Below are positions 1 to 8,122 of a DNA stretch of 55,383 nucleotides, piece by piece (position 1 is the stretch's first letter; each line of letters begins with the position of its first letter). Below the pieces are notes generated by a model, which worked only from the letters and a program-made list of their open reading frames with translations, was not told where the DNA came from and searched no databases. Both the position numbers and the translations under genes were made by a program. Source of the stretch: Flavobacteriales bacterium UBA7878 (lineage in GTDB: Bacteria; Bacteroidota; Bacteroidia; Flavobacteriales; Schleiferiaceae). The DNA lies in the NCBI GenBank assembly GCA_002501205.1, contig DLRW01000007.1, forward strand, positions 1 through 55,383. The letters are read 5' to 3'.

Positions 1-6
1 GATATT

Positions 7-40
7 AAAACCCTGGCTCCTTAGGACTCAGGGTTTTTTT
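7..40. terminator. Bidirectional intrinsic terminator at the window edge
   Basis: The arms AAACCCTG and CAGGGTTT face each other across a short loop, with a T run on the plus side and a shorter T run on the minus side. The stop codon of the ABC ATPase gene (28-30) lies inside the hairpin. It would also end a forward gene lying to the left of the window. Confidence 0.75.
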
Positions 41-1014
41 ATGCTCAATTCCCAAAAGGTTCCAGGCTGAAACTCCCCATCCATAGGAATTTGTACTCGA
101 ATTTGTTTACCACTGGAATGTTTGAGTAAAGCCAATTGACCGAAGGCATGGTATTCTAAGCGTACCAACTCCCAGGAGGAATTACCCTTCGCTTTTTGCA
201 ATCTACAGTGCAGTGGCCTGAACAAGCTTTCCTTCAGATCACAAGCCTCCTGCTCTTCCTTACTTAAATGATTAATCATTCCGGTTAATCTGGCAACTTG
301 CAAATTTCGAGGCCGATGATACACTTCATCCACCGTGCCAACTTGCAGGACCCTTCCTTTATCCAAAACCGCAATACGATCGCAATAGCGCATTAAATCG
401 GTAGGCTCATGACCAACCATTATAATACTTCGATCCCCACTCTCATTTTCCAGAAACTGCAAAAGCTCCTGTTTTAAATAATAATCTAATTGAGAGAAGG
501 GCTCATCCAAAAGAAGCAACTCCACATCCGAAATTAAGGCACAAGCCAGAGCGACCCTTTGCTTTTGTCCTCCAGAGAGCTCTTTTAACTTTTGATCCTT
601 TACCTTTTGCAAATGAAAGGCCCGATGTACTCGTCCCAAATACCGCTTCAAAGCACTGGAACTGAGATGCCGTCCTTTCCACTCTATATTCTCATCTGCA
701 GTTAGGCTGGGATTCAAATCAAAATCTTGTGCCATTAAGGCTACCTTGGGATGCTTATTTATTCGATCGTTTCGCTCCAGACTGTAATCCACATTTTTGA
801 GGACCAGGCTTCCACGACTCTGCACTAAACTTCCGTCCAAAACTTTTAGCAGCGTACTTTTCCCTGAACCGCTGGCGCCTACAATTCCCAATCGCTCACC
901 CTGCTTCATTCTTAGCTTCAAACCATTTAAAACGGGCTGCTCATCGTAGGCAAAATGCAGGCTATCAATACTTAAAAAGTTAGTATTCTTTTCTTCCAAC
1001 CAAACCTTCCTCAT
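28..1014 (-). CDS. ABC transporter ATP-binding protein, importer type, orphan
   Basis: This is an ATPase subunit that would power a membrane transporter from the cytoplasmic face. All nucleotide-binding motifs are present (328-residue numbering): Walker A GASGSGKST about 46-54, signature LSGGQ about 146-150, Walker B LLLLDE about 167-171 and the switch histidine about 202. After the nucleotide-binding domain comes a stretch like the 'E-Y-RP-N...A..TG..N' linker of CysA/PotA/MalK-type importers, and then about 80 residues that may be a TOBE-like domain. The reading frame extends to a TTG at 1104, but that would overlap the divergent lipoprotein gene, so I take ATG at 1014. A TACCTTTG box at 1048-1041 fits this start. 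No permease or binding protein lies beside it, so the substrate is unknown. Confidence 0.85.
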   Translation of the reverse strand: MRKVWLEEKNTNFLSIDSLHFAYDEQPVLNGLKLRMKQGERLGIVGASGSGKSTLLKVLDGSLVQSRGSLVLKNVDYSLERNDRINKHPKVALMAQDFDLNPSLTADENIEWKGRHLSSSALKRYLGRVHRAFHLQKVKDQKLKELSGGQKQRVALACALISDVELLLLDEPFSQLDYYLKQELLQFLENESGDRSIIMVGHEPTDLMRYCDRIAVLDKGRVLQVGTVDEVYHRPRNLQVARLTGMINHLSKEEQEACDLKESLFRPLHCRLQKAKGNSSWELVRLEYHAFGQLALLKHSSGKQIRVQIPMDGEFQPGTFWELSIKKP

Positions 1015-1040
1015 GTGTAAAACGTACCTATTATGAACCT

Positions 1041-1048
1041 CAAAGGTA
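1041..1048 (-). promoter_or_regulatory. Bacteroidota -7 box TACCTTTG for the ABC ATPase gene
   Basis: It is an exact match to TAnnTTTG on the minus strand, 26 nt before ATG 1014. No TTG (-33) is seen at the usual distance. It supports the start at 1014 rather than the upstream TTG. Confidence 0.45.
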
Positions 1049-1051
1049 ATA

Positions 1052-2011
1052 ATGCGAAGACTAGCTTTACTCTGCACCCTCTCACTGGTTTTTGCCTGTT
1101 CCAAAAATGATCAGGTCGATCAGCACATAAGCTCGCTCAGTTTAAATGAGCAGGTATCCGCTATTTCAGGAGCGAAATTGTTTGGTACTGCTATGGCTGA
1201 AGCCGATTTGGATTTAAGCGGACAAAGTTTAACCATTTTAGCCCCTACTGATGCCAGTTTACAAGACTTCTTGGCAGATTGGGAAGTAGAGGATTTTACC
1301 GAATTAAAGGCCTTAATTGGCAATAGTTATTACAATGCCTGGATTGGTTCCCACATTATTCCGGAAGCGGCCAAATTAGAGAACTTACACTCCGCCTTTG
1401 TCCCTACCCTGGCTCAGAACAGCAGTAATCGTAGTGTAAATATGCATTTCTGGAGATCAAAGTCTGTGGTACGCATCAATGGTCACTGGCTTAATATTCC
1501 CGGAAAAGATCGGGTACTTAGTCAAGGCTACTTACATCAAATTGATGAAGTGCTTCGTCCCGCTACTCTTAATGCCCTGGTAAGTGCTCACAGTGCTGAG
1601 TTTAGCATTTTGAATCGCGCACTCCAGGTTTGCAATCTGGCACCCCTACTCAATAACGATCAAAATCAATATACTCTGTTAGCGCCGAACGATGCGGCAT
1701 TTGACCGCTATTTTCAAAGTATAGGATGTGGTGATTTGGATGGCTATTTGGCAGATCATGGAGTTGCCGCTTTGACAGATCTAATTAAGGCTCACCTGAT
1801 TAATGGTGCGCATAGCCTGAGTAATTTATCGGGCCGAAACCTCAGCAGTCAGCTGGCTTCAGCGAACCTTAGTGTTGAGCTGCTTGGTGGAAATTTAATT
1901 GTTAGTCGAAACGCAAGTGCTTATGCAAGTCAGGCACAAGTTTTGGTTACAGATATAACAGCATTTAACGGAAGTTTGAATATCATCAATGAAGTGTTAA
2001 AACTTCCTTAA
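1052..2011 (+). CDS. Fasciclin (FAS1) domain lipoprotein, two domains
   Basis: This is a 319-residue surface or periplasmic lipoprotein. The N-terminus is a type II signal ending FAC-SKND, with the lipidated Cys at about 16. Two FAS1 domains follow, roughly 35-170 and 175-319. Each shows the FAS1 landmarks: a 'T.LAPTDAS'/'TLLAPNDAAF' block, a following helix (e.g. ADWEVEDFTELKALI), and a closing 'I..I..VL.P' strand. FAS1 domains are adhesion and ligand-binding modules; no enzymatic activity is implied. It is transcribed divergently from the ABC ATPase with only 37 bp between the starts, and is followed by two hairpins. Cargo or partner is unknown. Confidence 0.85.
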   Translation: MRRLALLCTLSLVFACSKNDQVDQHISSLSLNEQVSAISGAKLFGTAMAEADLDLSGQSLTILAPTDASLQDFLADWEVEDFTELKALIGNSYYNAWIGSHIIPEAAKLENLHSAFVPTLAQNSSNRSVNMHFWRSKSVVRINGHWLNIPGKDRVLSQGYLHQIDEVLRPATLNALVSAHSAEFSILNRALQVCNLAPLLNNDQNQYTLLAPNDAAFDRYFQSIGCGDLDGYLADHGVAALTDLIKAHLINGAHSLSNLSGRNLSSQLASANLSVELLGGNLIVSRNASAYASQAQVLVTDITAFNGSLNIINEVLKLP

Positions 2012-2042
2012 CAGCATACGAAGGCTCCGCGAATGGAGTTAT

Positions 2043-2076
2043 AAAGGAAACACTAGCGCCAAGCGCTAGTTCCTTT
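2043..2076 (+). terminator. Strong hairpin after the fasciclin gene
   Basis: ACTAGCGC-CAA-GCGCTAGT forms an 8-bp core stem, and flanking AAAGGAA/TTCCTTT extends it with a small bulge. It lacks a classic T tract directly after the stem, so it may be a terminator or part of a structured transcript end. Confidence 0.45.
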
Positions 2077-2103
2077 GGAGTAATAGTTTTGTTTGGTTGG
2101 TTG

Positions 2104-2147
2104 AAAAGCCGGATGCCCCTCGAGAGAGGATCAGCTCCGGCTTTTTT
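2104..2147 (+). terminator. Intrinsic terminator
   Basis: AAAAGCCGGA and TCCGGCTTTTTT form a GC-rich stem followed by a T6 run. It lies about 90 bp after the fasciclin gene stop and closes that transcript. It is the second hairpin in the same gap. Confidence 0.8.
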
Positions 2148-2273
2148 CATTAACATCTTAGCCCTTTATATAGCTTTTGTAATTTTACCCTTCATCTGCG
2201 CTTTGGGACCAATGATCGAAATTTGAGGTCCAACCAACGAGGATATCTGCACATTCGCCGTGTAAAGCAATTA

Positions 2274-3995
2274 ATGATGAAGAAGTTAGCCCCCATTTTG
2301 ATTCTAGCCCTGGCCTTTCAGGCTTGTTCTGAAGACAAATCCAATCAGCAGAATCCGATCGTAGCTCAGTCTTTCAACGAACTTACTGTGCCTAAAGACT
2401 TCAATTGGAGTAGCAGCGACCAGGTTCAAATGGAAGTTGAACTGAAAGAAAGCAGCCTCTTCCCAATGGATTTACAGGGAACTAAACTGGAGATCCGCAA
2501 TGAATTAGGTGATCGTCTGGCCCTGGCCACTATTGATCATTATAATAGAGCCCATTTTTCAGTGCTTATACCCGATAACAGCAATGGCTTTTACTTTCAC
2601 CTAAATGCCACTGGTCAAAGTTGGCCTTTAGAGCTTAAAAAGAATGTGGTTCTTCAATTAAGTGACCCCTTAGATCAAATTGCATCTACTAGCAATAAAG
2701 TTTTAGGTAAACAAGCTTTTACTGGTACTCCTCCTGGAACCAATATGTTAGGCAATGGCGGATTTCAACAAACCGTTGCTTATAAAAATGTGGGCTATTC
2801 TTTTGATCCTACCAGTGGAACTGCAGATGATCAGAAATGGTATGTAACTGATAATGAATTCAGTCAACCTCAACAAAATGGTTCCAAAGTTTTTAAAGTT
2901 GATAATAATCGGTGGACTCACTTATGGCAAATCCATACTGTTCAACCGGGAGATAGCATCCACTTTAGTGCCGATTACCACGGCTACGTGCGGGCCTATC
3001 TCTTCTTCTATTCCAATGCTAATTCATCCTATGCTCAAAGCAGCACTTCCAAAGTATTAAGCAGCAATGATAAGGTAATCAGTTCGGTGGTACCTAATAA
3101 CAGTACTGTGGTAGTAGCGCTCTTCAATTTATATGATAATGCCTGGATTGATAATGCCTTTTTAAGCAATCCAGCCGCTATTACCGATACTGATAATGAC
3201 GGGGTTGCCGATGGTGATGATGACTTCCCTAATGATCCTACCCGCGCCTATTTAAGCTATTACCCGACTGTAGGGCGCCAGACTATTGCCTATGAAGATA
3301 TGTGGCCACTGAAAGGTGATTATGACTTTAATGATATGGTCATCAATGTAAAAAGCAGCTTGGTAAAGAATGGTGATGACGAATGGGTTTCTGCCGAATA
3401 TGAAATTGCCCTGGATGCCTTTGGTGGTGGTATAGAAAGTGGTTTAGCCCTACGCCTTACCAACAGCGCTAAAAACAGCATGAGCTCTATCATTTCTTCA
3501 GTTAGTGGCAATGCCAGCCTCGATCCTGATGTAAGCAATGGTATCATACTTTTCTCCGATCCCGATCAAGTGCGCTCTCAGTATTACAATAATACCGAAG
3601 CAGGCAGAATGGCTGATCCAGATACCATTCGATTCACCATCAATTTCGTGGCCAATAACAATGGCGCTGATTTCTTAAATGATTTCTACATCTTCCATAA
3701 AAATCAAAGAGGACGCGAAATTCACTTATCCGGCTTTAGTGGTACTAATGCAGCCGACGCTAATTTGTACAATACTGGCGATGATGTAAACGGTACCTAT
3801 AAAACTACTACCGGCCTACCCTGGGCTATGGATATTGTATTGGATGGTGATAACTTCAGACATCCCATGGAAAAGGTTGATATGATAACTGCCTATCCTA
3901 GCTTTAGTCTTTGGGCAGGTAGTGCCGGGGCCCAAAATAGTGATTGGTTCCAAACTCCAAATCTTAGCGACATTATCGACTTAGGCGGATTATAG
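2274..3995 (+). CDS. LruC/DUF4842 domain lipoprotein
   Basis: This is a secreted lipoprotein of about 573 residues. The frame opens further upstream at a TTG (2223), but the lipoprotein signal starts at the tandem ATGs at 2274/2277 (MMKKLAPIL... to FQAC), so I place the start there. A thrombospondin type 3-like calcium-binding stretch (DTDNDGVADGDDD-FPND) sits about two thirds of the way through and leads into the hallmark 'YEDMWPLKGDYDFNDMV' block of the LruC/DUF4842 domain, which fills the C-terminal part. LruC-domain proteins are surface or secreted proteins of unknown function in Bacteroidota and Leptospira. The gene stands alone between terminators. Confidence 0.85.
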   Translation: MMKKLAPILILALAFQACSEDKSNQQNPIVAQSFNELTVPKDFNWSSSDQVQMEVELKESSLFPMDLQGTKLEIRNELGDRLALATIDHYNRAHFSVLIPDNSNGFYFHLNATGQSWPLELKKNVVLQLSDPLDQIASTSNKVLGKQAFTGTPPGTNMLGNGGFQQTVAYKNVGYSFDPTSGTADDQKWYVTDNEFSQPQQNGSKVFKVDNNRWTHLWQIHTVQPGDSIHFSADYHGYVRAYLFFYSNANSSYAQSSTSKVLSSNDKVISSVVPNNSTVVVALFNLYDNAWIDNAFLSNPAAITDTDNDGVADGDDDFPNDPTRAYLSYYPTVGRQTIAYEDMWPLKGDYDFNDMVINVKSSLVKNGDDEWVSAEYEIALDAFGGGIESGLALRLTNSAKNSMSSIISSVSGNASLDPDVSNGIILFSDPDQVRSQYYNNTEAGRMADPDTIRFTINFVANNNGADFLNDFYIFHKNQRGREIHLSGFSGTNAADANLYNTGDDVNGTYKTTTGLPWAMDIVLDGDNFRHPMEKVDMITAYPSFSLWAGSAGAQNSDWFQTPNLSDIIDLGGL

Positions 3996-4015
3996 TCTAA
4001 ACTAAAAAGCATTAA

Positions 4016-4045
4016 AAAGCCCCGACCTTTTAGGACCGGGGCTTA
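4016..4045. terminator. Bidirectional terminator between convergent genes
   Basis: AAGCCCCG and CGGGGCTT form the stem, with A/T-rich tails on both sides. It lies between the LruC lipoprotein gene and the convergent DUF1569 gene. Confidence 0.75.
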
Positions 4046-4047
4046 TT

Positions 4048-4503
4048 TTATTCAATACCAAATTGGCGTAAATGATGTTCGGTATGTTTCTTATGCAGTT
4101 GTAACCATTGCTCTACATTCAAGTTCCCAAAGATGGGATGTACTTTGGTGAAATCCGGATGCTTGTCGAAATAGGCCAGCATAGCCACCATTTCCTTGAT
4201 CAATAGATACTTCATTTCCTCAAAGTCTTCCTTATTCGCTTTTATTTCTAAATATACTTTAGGAGCCGCTGCACCGGGTCGGATAGGCTTATCCGAAGCT
4301 AAAAAGGCTTGTAGCTTTGGTAATTGCTCTTCCGGACTGCTAATCTCCGCCTGAGTTTCATTATAGCTTAAAAGGAATGCTTTACGCAGATGATCCAGCA
4401 TTTCGATTACCGACATTTCACCAAACTGACGCTTCGATTTGGGTTTTAGTGCCTTTAATTTCACTGGAAATTCCAGCAATAAATAGCGTTGTAGTTCCTT
4501 CAT
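4048..4503 (-). CDS. DUF1569 (DinB-like fold) protein
   Basis: This is a cytoplasmic protein of 151 residues. It carries the DUF1569 pattern: an early 'MSVIEMLDHLRKA' helix with a His, a 'HPIFGNLNVEQW' motif near residue 125, and a closing 'HKKHTEHHLRQFG' helix. The spaced histidines match metal ligands of the DinB four-helix superfamily. Molecular function is not known for this family; DinB relatives are often thiol-dependent metalloenzymes. It is the last gene of a reverse operon, and its ATG overlaps the stop of the OmpA-like gene by four bases (ATGA), implying translational coupling. Confidence 0.8.
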   Translation of the reverse strand: MKELQRYLLLEFPVKLKALKPKSKRQFGEMSVIEMLDHLRKAFLLSYNETQAEISSPEEQLPKLQAFLASDKPIRPGAAAPKVYLEIKANKEDFEEMKYLLIKEMVAMLAYFDKHPDFTKVHPIFGNLNVEQWLQLHKKHTEHHLRQFGIE

Positions 4504-5636
4504 TTTTCAATCATTTTTACACGAATCAGATTGATGTCCTCCGATTGTACCAGTCCCGGACGAAAGGCTAAAGTATTAACCTTGAATAAATTATTTTTCA
4601 CCCCCTTCTTCCGAAAGGTCCTCCCTATGGCTGAAGCACGCTGAGCACTTAAGCGGCTGTTATTGATATTATCGTAAACTTCGAACTCAAAAAAGAGGCC
4701 TTCCGATTCTTTAAGCATATCTGCAATCAGCGAAAGCATAAAATCTCCGGAAGGACTTAAACGAGCATTTCCTTTTATAAACTGAACGTTCATAACCGGC
4801 GCTTCCACTCTTAAACGGGCTTTGGCTTCTGCCTCCTTCCGATTGGAGTCATTATAAAGAATTTCGACCTCCACCCTTCTATTTAAAGCTCTCGATTCCT
4901 CATCCACCTCATCAAATAAAGGCTGCTTATTGCCATGGCCCTGATACTCGAGGCGGTTCTTAGAAATCCCCTGACTCAGTAAAAAATCGTAAACCATACG
5001 AGCCCGAGCAACGGAAAGCTCAAAATCATTACTACAGCAAACATGACCGTGGAGTTTAATTTCCAATTCAGGGTTTCGCTCCATTACCAATAGTAACTCC
5101 CGCAACTCATCCATACTATGCCACATGGGAATAGCCTGATTTCCGACGAAATTGAGATTAGCCAATCGAATCTTAGTTCCTGTCTCCAATATTTGTTCGC
5201 TCATCTTCCTTTCCGGATCTGGTAAAAGGGAAAGGTCAACTAAAAACTCCAGTTCTACTCGTCGATTCTTGAATCGTTCCTCAGGAGCATTTGAATAACG
5301 TGGTCTTTCCTCACCGTAAAAATCCGTACTAGCTAAACGGGGGTCCAGCTTTTGATACACCAAATACTGCAGAACCGACAAAACCCTGCGCTTCGATAAT
5401 TTACGGTTGTAGTCAATATCGGCTAAGCTATCCGTATGCCCGTAGAGCTTAACCCCTTTAAGAATAGAGATAGGATATTGCATTAATAAGGAGTCGAGAG
5501 ACTCTTTCTCGGAGGCCTTAAGTCGATCAGAGTCGAGATCAAAGCGCACCTCAAAATAAACCAAGGTATCCTGCTGAGCTTGGAGAAAAGAACTACTTAA
5601 AACCAGGCAAAGCAGAAGTATGGGTCTTAGTGACAT
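4500..5636 (-). CDS. Secreted protein with three OmpA C-terminal-like domains
   Basis: This periplasmic or outer-membrane protein of 378 residues has a signal peptide (about 1-20, ending LQAQ). Two clear OmpA-like peptidoglycan-binding domains lie at about 25-134 and 155-262. Each has the 'F..dS..L' opening, a GHTD-type or GHVCC turn, 'N..LS..RA'-like helices and a closing 'NRRVE' motif. Residues 282-378 follow the same spacing (N..LS..RA..IG, then an 'INLIRVKM' end) but have lost the typical GH and NRR residues, so I read them as a degenerate third copy. No beta-barrel precedes them. It sits in an operon with DUF2911 upstream (4-nt gap) and DUF1569 downstream (ATGA overlap). Confidence 0.8.
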   Translation of the reverse strand: MSLRPILLLCLVLSSSFLQAQQDTLVYFEVRFDLDSDRLKASEKESLDSLLMQYPISILKGVKLYGHTDSLADIDYNRKLSKRRVLSVLQYLVYQKLDPRLASTDFYGEERPRYSNAPEERFKNRRVELEFLVDLSLLPDPERKMSEQILETGTKIRLANLNFVGNQAIPMWHSMDELRELLLVMERNPELEIKLHGHVCCSNDFELSVARARMVYDFLLSQGISKNRLEYQGHGNKQPLFDEVDEESRALNRRVEVEILYNDSNRKEAEAKARLRVEAPVMNVQFIKGNARLSPSGDFMLSLIADMLKESEGLFFEFEVYDNINNSRLSAQRASAIGRTFRKKGVKNNLFKVNTLAFRPGLVQSEDINLIRVKMIEK

Positions 5637-5640
5637 AGAA

Positions 5641-6189
5641 TCATTTCATAGGAACCCGAATCAGCGCATTCTCCCAGGCCAGTTGCATTTCCAAGCCTTC
5701 CCCGGCTTGTACCAGATTTATGCTGAGGGTTTCAATAATATTTGGGGTAGTTTCTTTATATACCGTGGTAGTAAGAACGTCGAATTGAGGATCTCTATTG
5801 GCGACTTGATCCCAATTTACGCCCCAAATACCGGTTTGTGAATTCCAAATCACTTGCCATTCCTTAGGCCCTGGAATGGTCCATAAGGTGTATTTACCTG
5901 CCGGTAAAGTTTTTCCTCCTATTTCTAAATCGGTCAGTGTACTAAATTCAGTGGCTTCATTTGCGCCGGTCCGCCAAACTTCATCATAAGGTACTAGTTC
6001 ACCAAAGATGGTTCTTCCTTTTACCGAGGGTCGACTGTAGTTAATCTTAACGTCGTACTGCTCAAACTTAAAGGTTGCACTGCCCTCCGGCGACATTTTC
6101 TTGGTATTGTATTTCATCCATTGAAAAGCCAGATAGAGAACTAAGGCCAGAGCTGCCAAGCTGATTAAGATCCACTTTACTACTTTCAT
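5641..6189 (-). CDS. DUF2911 membrane-anchored protein
   Basis: This 182-residue protein has an N-terminal membrane anchor (about 3-25) and the DUF2911 domain after it, recognisable from 'INYSRPSVKGRTIFG', 'YDEVWRTGANEATEF' and 'LPAGKYTLWTIPG'. The domain is common in Bacteroidota and has no assigned activity. The frame opens at a TTG (6195), but ATG 6189 gives the natural start MKVVKWIL. It is the first gene of a three-gene reverse operon and diverges from the GH13 gene across about 40 bp. Confidence 0.85.
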   Translation of the reverse strand: MKVVKWILISLAALALVLYLAFQWMKYNTKKMSPEGSATFKFEQYDVKINYSRPSVKGRTIFGELVPYDEVWRTGANEATEFSTLTDLEIGGKTLPAGKYTLWTIPGPKEWQVIWNSQTGIWGVNWDQVANRDPQFDVLTTTVYKETTPNIIETLSINLVQAGEGLEMQLAWENALIRVPMK

Positions 6190-6231
6190 CCTCAAAATTT
6201 TCCCCTAAATTACAATTCTAGTCTAAGATCA

Positions 6232-8064
6232 ATGAAGCCAAGCCCAAGCAAAAATCATTTTTACCTATTCCTTATTTCAATCCTCTTTATTCCGGCACTA
6301 CATCAGGCGCAAGCACCACCGGATTGGGCTAAATATGCGATTTGGTATCAGATCTTCCCGGAGCGCTTTCGCAATGGCGATCCAAGCAATGATCCTCAAA
6401 TTAAAGATCTGGCTTATGCAGATCCGCAGGAAATGCCAGAACATTGGCAAATTCATCCCTGGGGCTCCGACTGGTATCAATTGCAAGATTGGGAAAATGC
6501 CAATGGTGAACCCGAATTATGGAAGCATTTGCTACGTCGCCGCTATGGAGGCGATCTTCAGGGGATCATTGATCAATTAGATTATCTTCAGGACTTAGGT
6601 ATTAATGCCATTTACCTCAACCCTATATTTCAGTCGCCCAGCTTGCATAAATACGATGGTGAATCTTATCATCATGTAGACCCCAATTTTGGCCCCGATC
6701 CCGCAGGCGACCGAGCTTTAATCAAAACCGAAAATCCGCTTGATCCTCAAACCTGGGTGTGGACCAGCGCTGATAAACTGGCACTGGAATTAATCGAAGC
6801 CGTGCATCGCAGAGGAATGCGCATTATTTTCGATGGGGTTTTTAACCATATGGGCTACAATAGTTTCGCTTTCGCTGATGTGCGTAAAAATCAAGAGCAG
6901 AGTCTTTATAAAGATTGGTTTACCATAAAAAGCTGGGATGATCCCAATACTGAAGCCAATGAATTCGATTATGAAGGATGGTGGGGTGTGAAGTCCTTAC
7001 CCGAATTTAAAGAGGACAAAAACGGTTTGGTAGCTGGGCCCCGTAATTATGTGTTTGCTGCCACTGAAAGATGGATGAACCCACAGGGTAAAGGTCCGGC
7101 CTTTGGTATTGATGGTTGGCGTTTGGATGTTGCCTTTTGTGTGGACCATCAATTTTGGAAAGATTGGCGCATTCATGTTAAGTCACTAAATCCCAATGCC
7201 TATATCACGGCAGAATTAGTGAGCCCACTCAATGAAACTCTCCCCTATCTATCCGGTGATGAATTTGATGCAGAAATGAATTACAATTGGGCCTTTACCT
7301 GCACCGAGTTCTTCATCAACCCTGAAGGAAAAAACCATCGCAGTCCTTCTGAGTTTGAAGCCGAATTAAAAAGAATGCGTGAGGCCTTCGCTCCCGAATT
7401 CCCCTATGCGATGCAGAACCTCTTCGGTTCCCATGATGTAAACCGCATTGGCTCGCATATCGTAAATCGTGGAGGCGTAAATTTTCGAGATTGGGGCGAT
7501 TATTTTGGCTTTTCGAAAGCGGCCGATAATCCCGAATATAAAGTGCGTAAACCGCATGCAGATGAAATTCAATTGCAAAAGCTTTTTGCCTTTTTCCAAT
7601 TCACCTATTTGGGTGCTCCCATGATTTATTATGGTGATGAAGTGGGCATGTGGGGTGGTAATGATCCTGATGATCGCAAACCTATGGTTTGGTCCGATAT
7701 TCAATATGCGGATGAAGTATATCAACCCGATCAAAGCAAAAGAGCCGAAGCCGACAAAGTGGAGCAAAACAAGGACTTACGTGCCCATTATCAAAAGCTC
7801 ATTGCCATTCGCAAGGCACATCCTGCTTTAGCAGATGGTAGTTATAAGGTAATCTTGGCAGATGATGAAAAAGACCTCTTCATTTTTGAACGAATGAACA
7901 AACAAGAAAGGTTAGTTATTCTGATCAATAACTCTGAACAAAGCCTGGCGGTAACTGCCACTGAATTTGGCCTCAAAGGAGGTCGAGATTTGATGGAGGA
8001 AAGACCCTTGGAAAAAGAAATTCGAGTCCTGCCCAAGAGTGCAGTGATCTGTTTAAGTCTATAA
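6232..8064 (+). CDS. Secreted GH13 alpha-glucan hydrolase (neopullulanase/cyclomaltodextrinase-like)
   Basis: This 610-residue exported amylase-family enzyme is predicted to cleave alpha-1,4 (possibly 1,6) glucans outside the cytoplasm. A signal peptide covers about 1-28. All GH13 signatures are intact: DGVFNH (201-206), GWRLDVA with nucleophile Asp about 299, ITAEL with acid/base Glu about 328, and GSHDVNR with the transition-state Asp about 402. The N-terminal 'WYQIFPERFRNGD' and the 'RRYGGDLQGI' block resemble neopullulanase-like subfamilies. A small C-terminal beta domain closes the protein. There is no SusC/SusD pair alongside, so it is not in an obvious polysaccharide utilisation locus. 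A long hairpin terminator follows directly. Confidence 0.9.
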   Translation: MKPSPSKNHFYLFLISILFIPALHQAQAPPDWAKYAIWYQIFPERFRNGDPSNDPQIKDLAYADPQEMPEHWQIHPWGSDWYQLQDWENANGEPELWKHLLRRRYGGDLQGIIDQLDYLQDLGINAIYLNPIFQSPSLHKYDGESYHHVDPNFGPDPAGDRALIKTENPLDPQTWVWTSADKLALELIEAVHRRGMRIIFDGVFNHMGYNSFAFADVRKNQEQSLYKDWFTIKSWDDPNTEANEFDYEGWWGVKSLPEFKEDKNGLVAGPRNYVFAATERWMNPQGKGPAFGIDGWRLDVAFCVDHQFWKDWRIHVKSLNPNAYITAELVSPLNETLPYLSGDEFDAEMNYNWAFTCTEFFINPEGKNHRSPSEFEAELKRMREAFAPEFPYAMQNLFGSHDVNRIGSHIVNRGGVNFRDWGDYFGFSKAADNPEYKVRKPHADEIQLQKLFAFFQFTYLGAPMIYYGDEVGMWGGNDPDDRKPMVWSDIQYADEVYQPDQSKRAEADKVEQNKDLRAHYQKLIAIRKAHPALADGSYKVILADDEKDLFIFERMNKQERLVILINNSEQSLAVTATEFGLKGGRDLMEERPLEKEIRVLPKSAVICLSL

Positions 8065-8097
8065 AGAAAAAGCCTCCCAATGGGAGGCTTTTTCTTT
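8063..8097 (+). terminator. Long perfect terminator hairpin after the GH13 gene
   Basis: A perfect 17-bp inverted repeat (AAAGAAAAAGCCTCCCA and its complement) begins inside the stop codon. It has A and T tracts on both sides, so it can work in both directions between the convergent GH13 and mdh genes. Confidence 0.9.
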
Positions 8098-8122
8098 ATA
8101 GGATCCTAAGGAAAGCTTCGTA

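Noticed and set aside
7366..7767. Long reverse frame inside the GH13 gene
   Set aside because: It overlaps a fully conserved enzyme gene on the other strand and has no signal or domain; it is a shadow frame.
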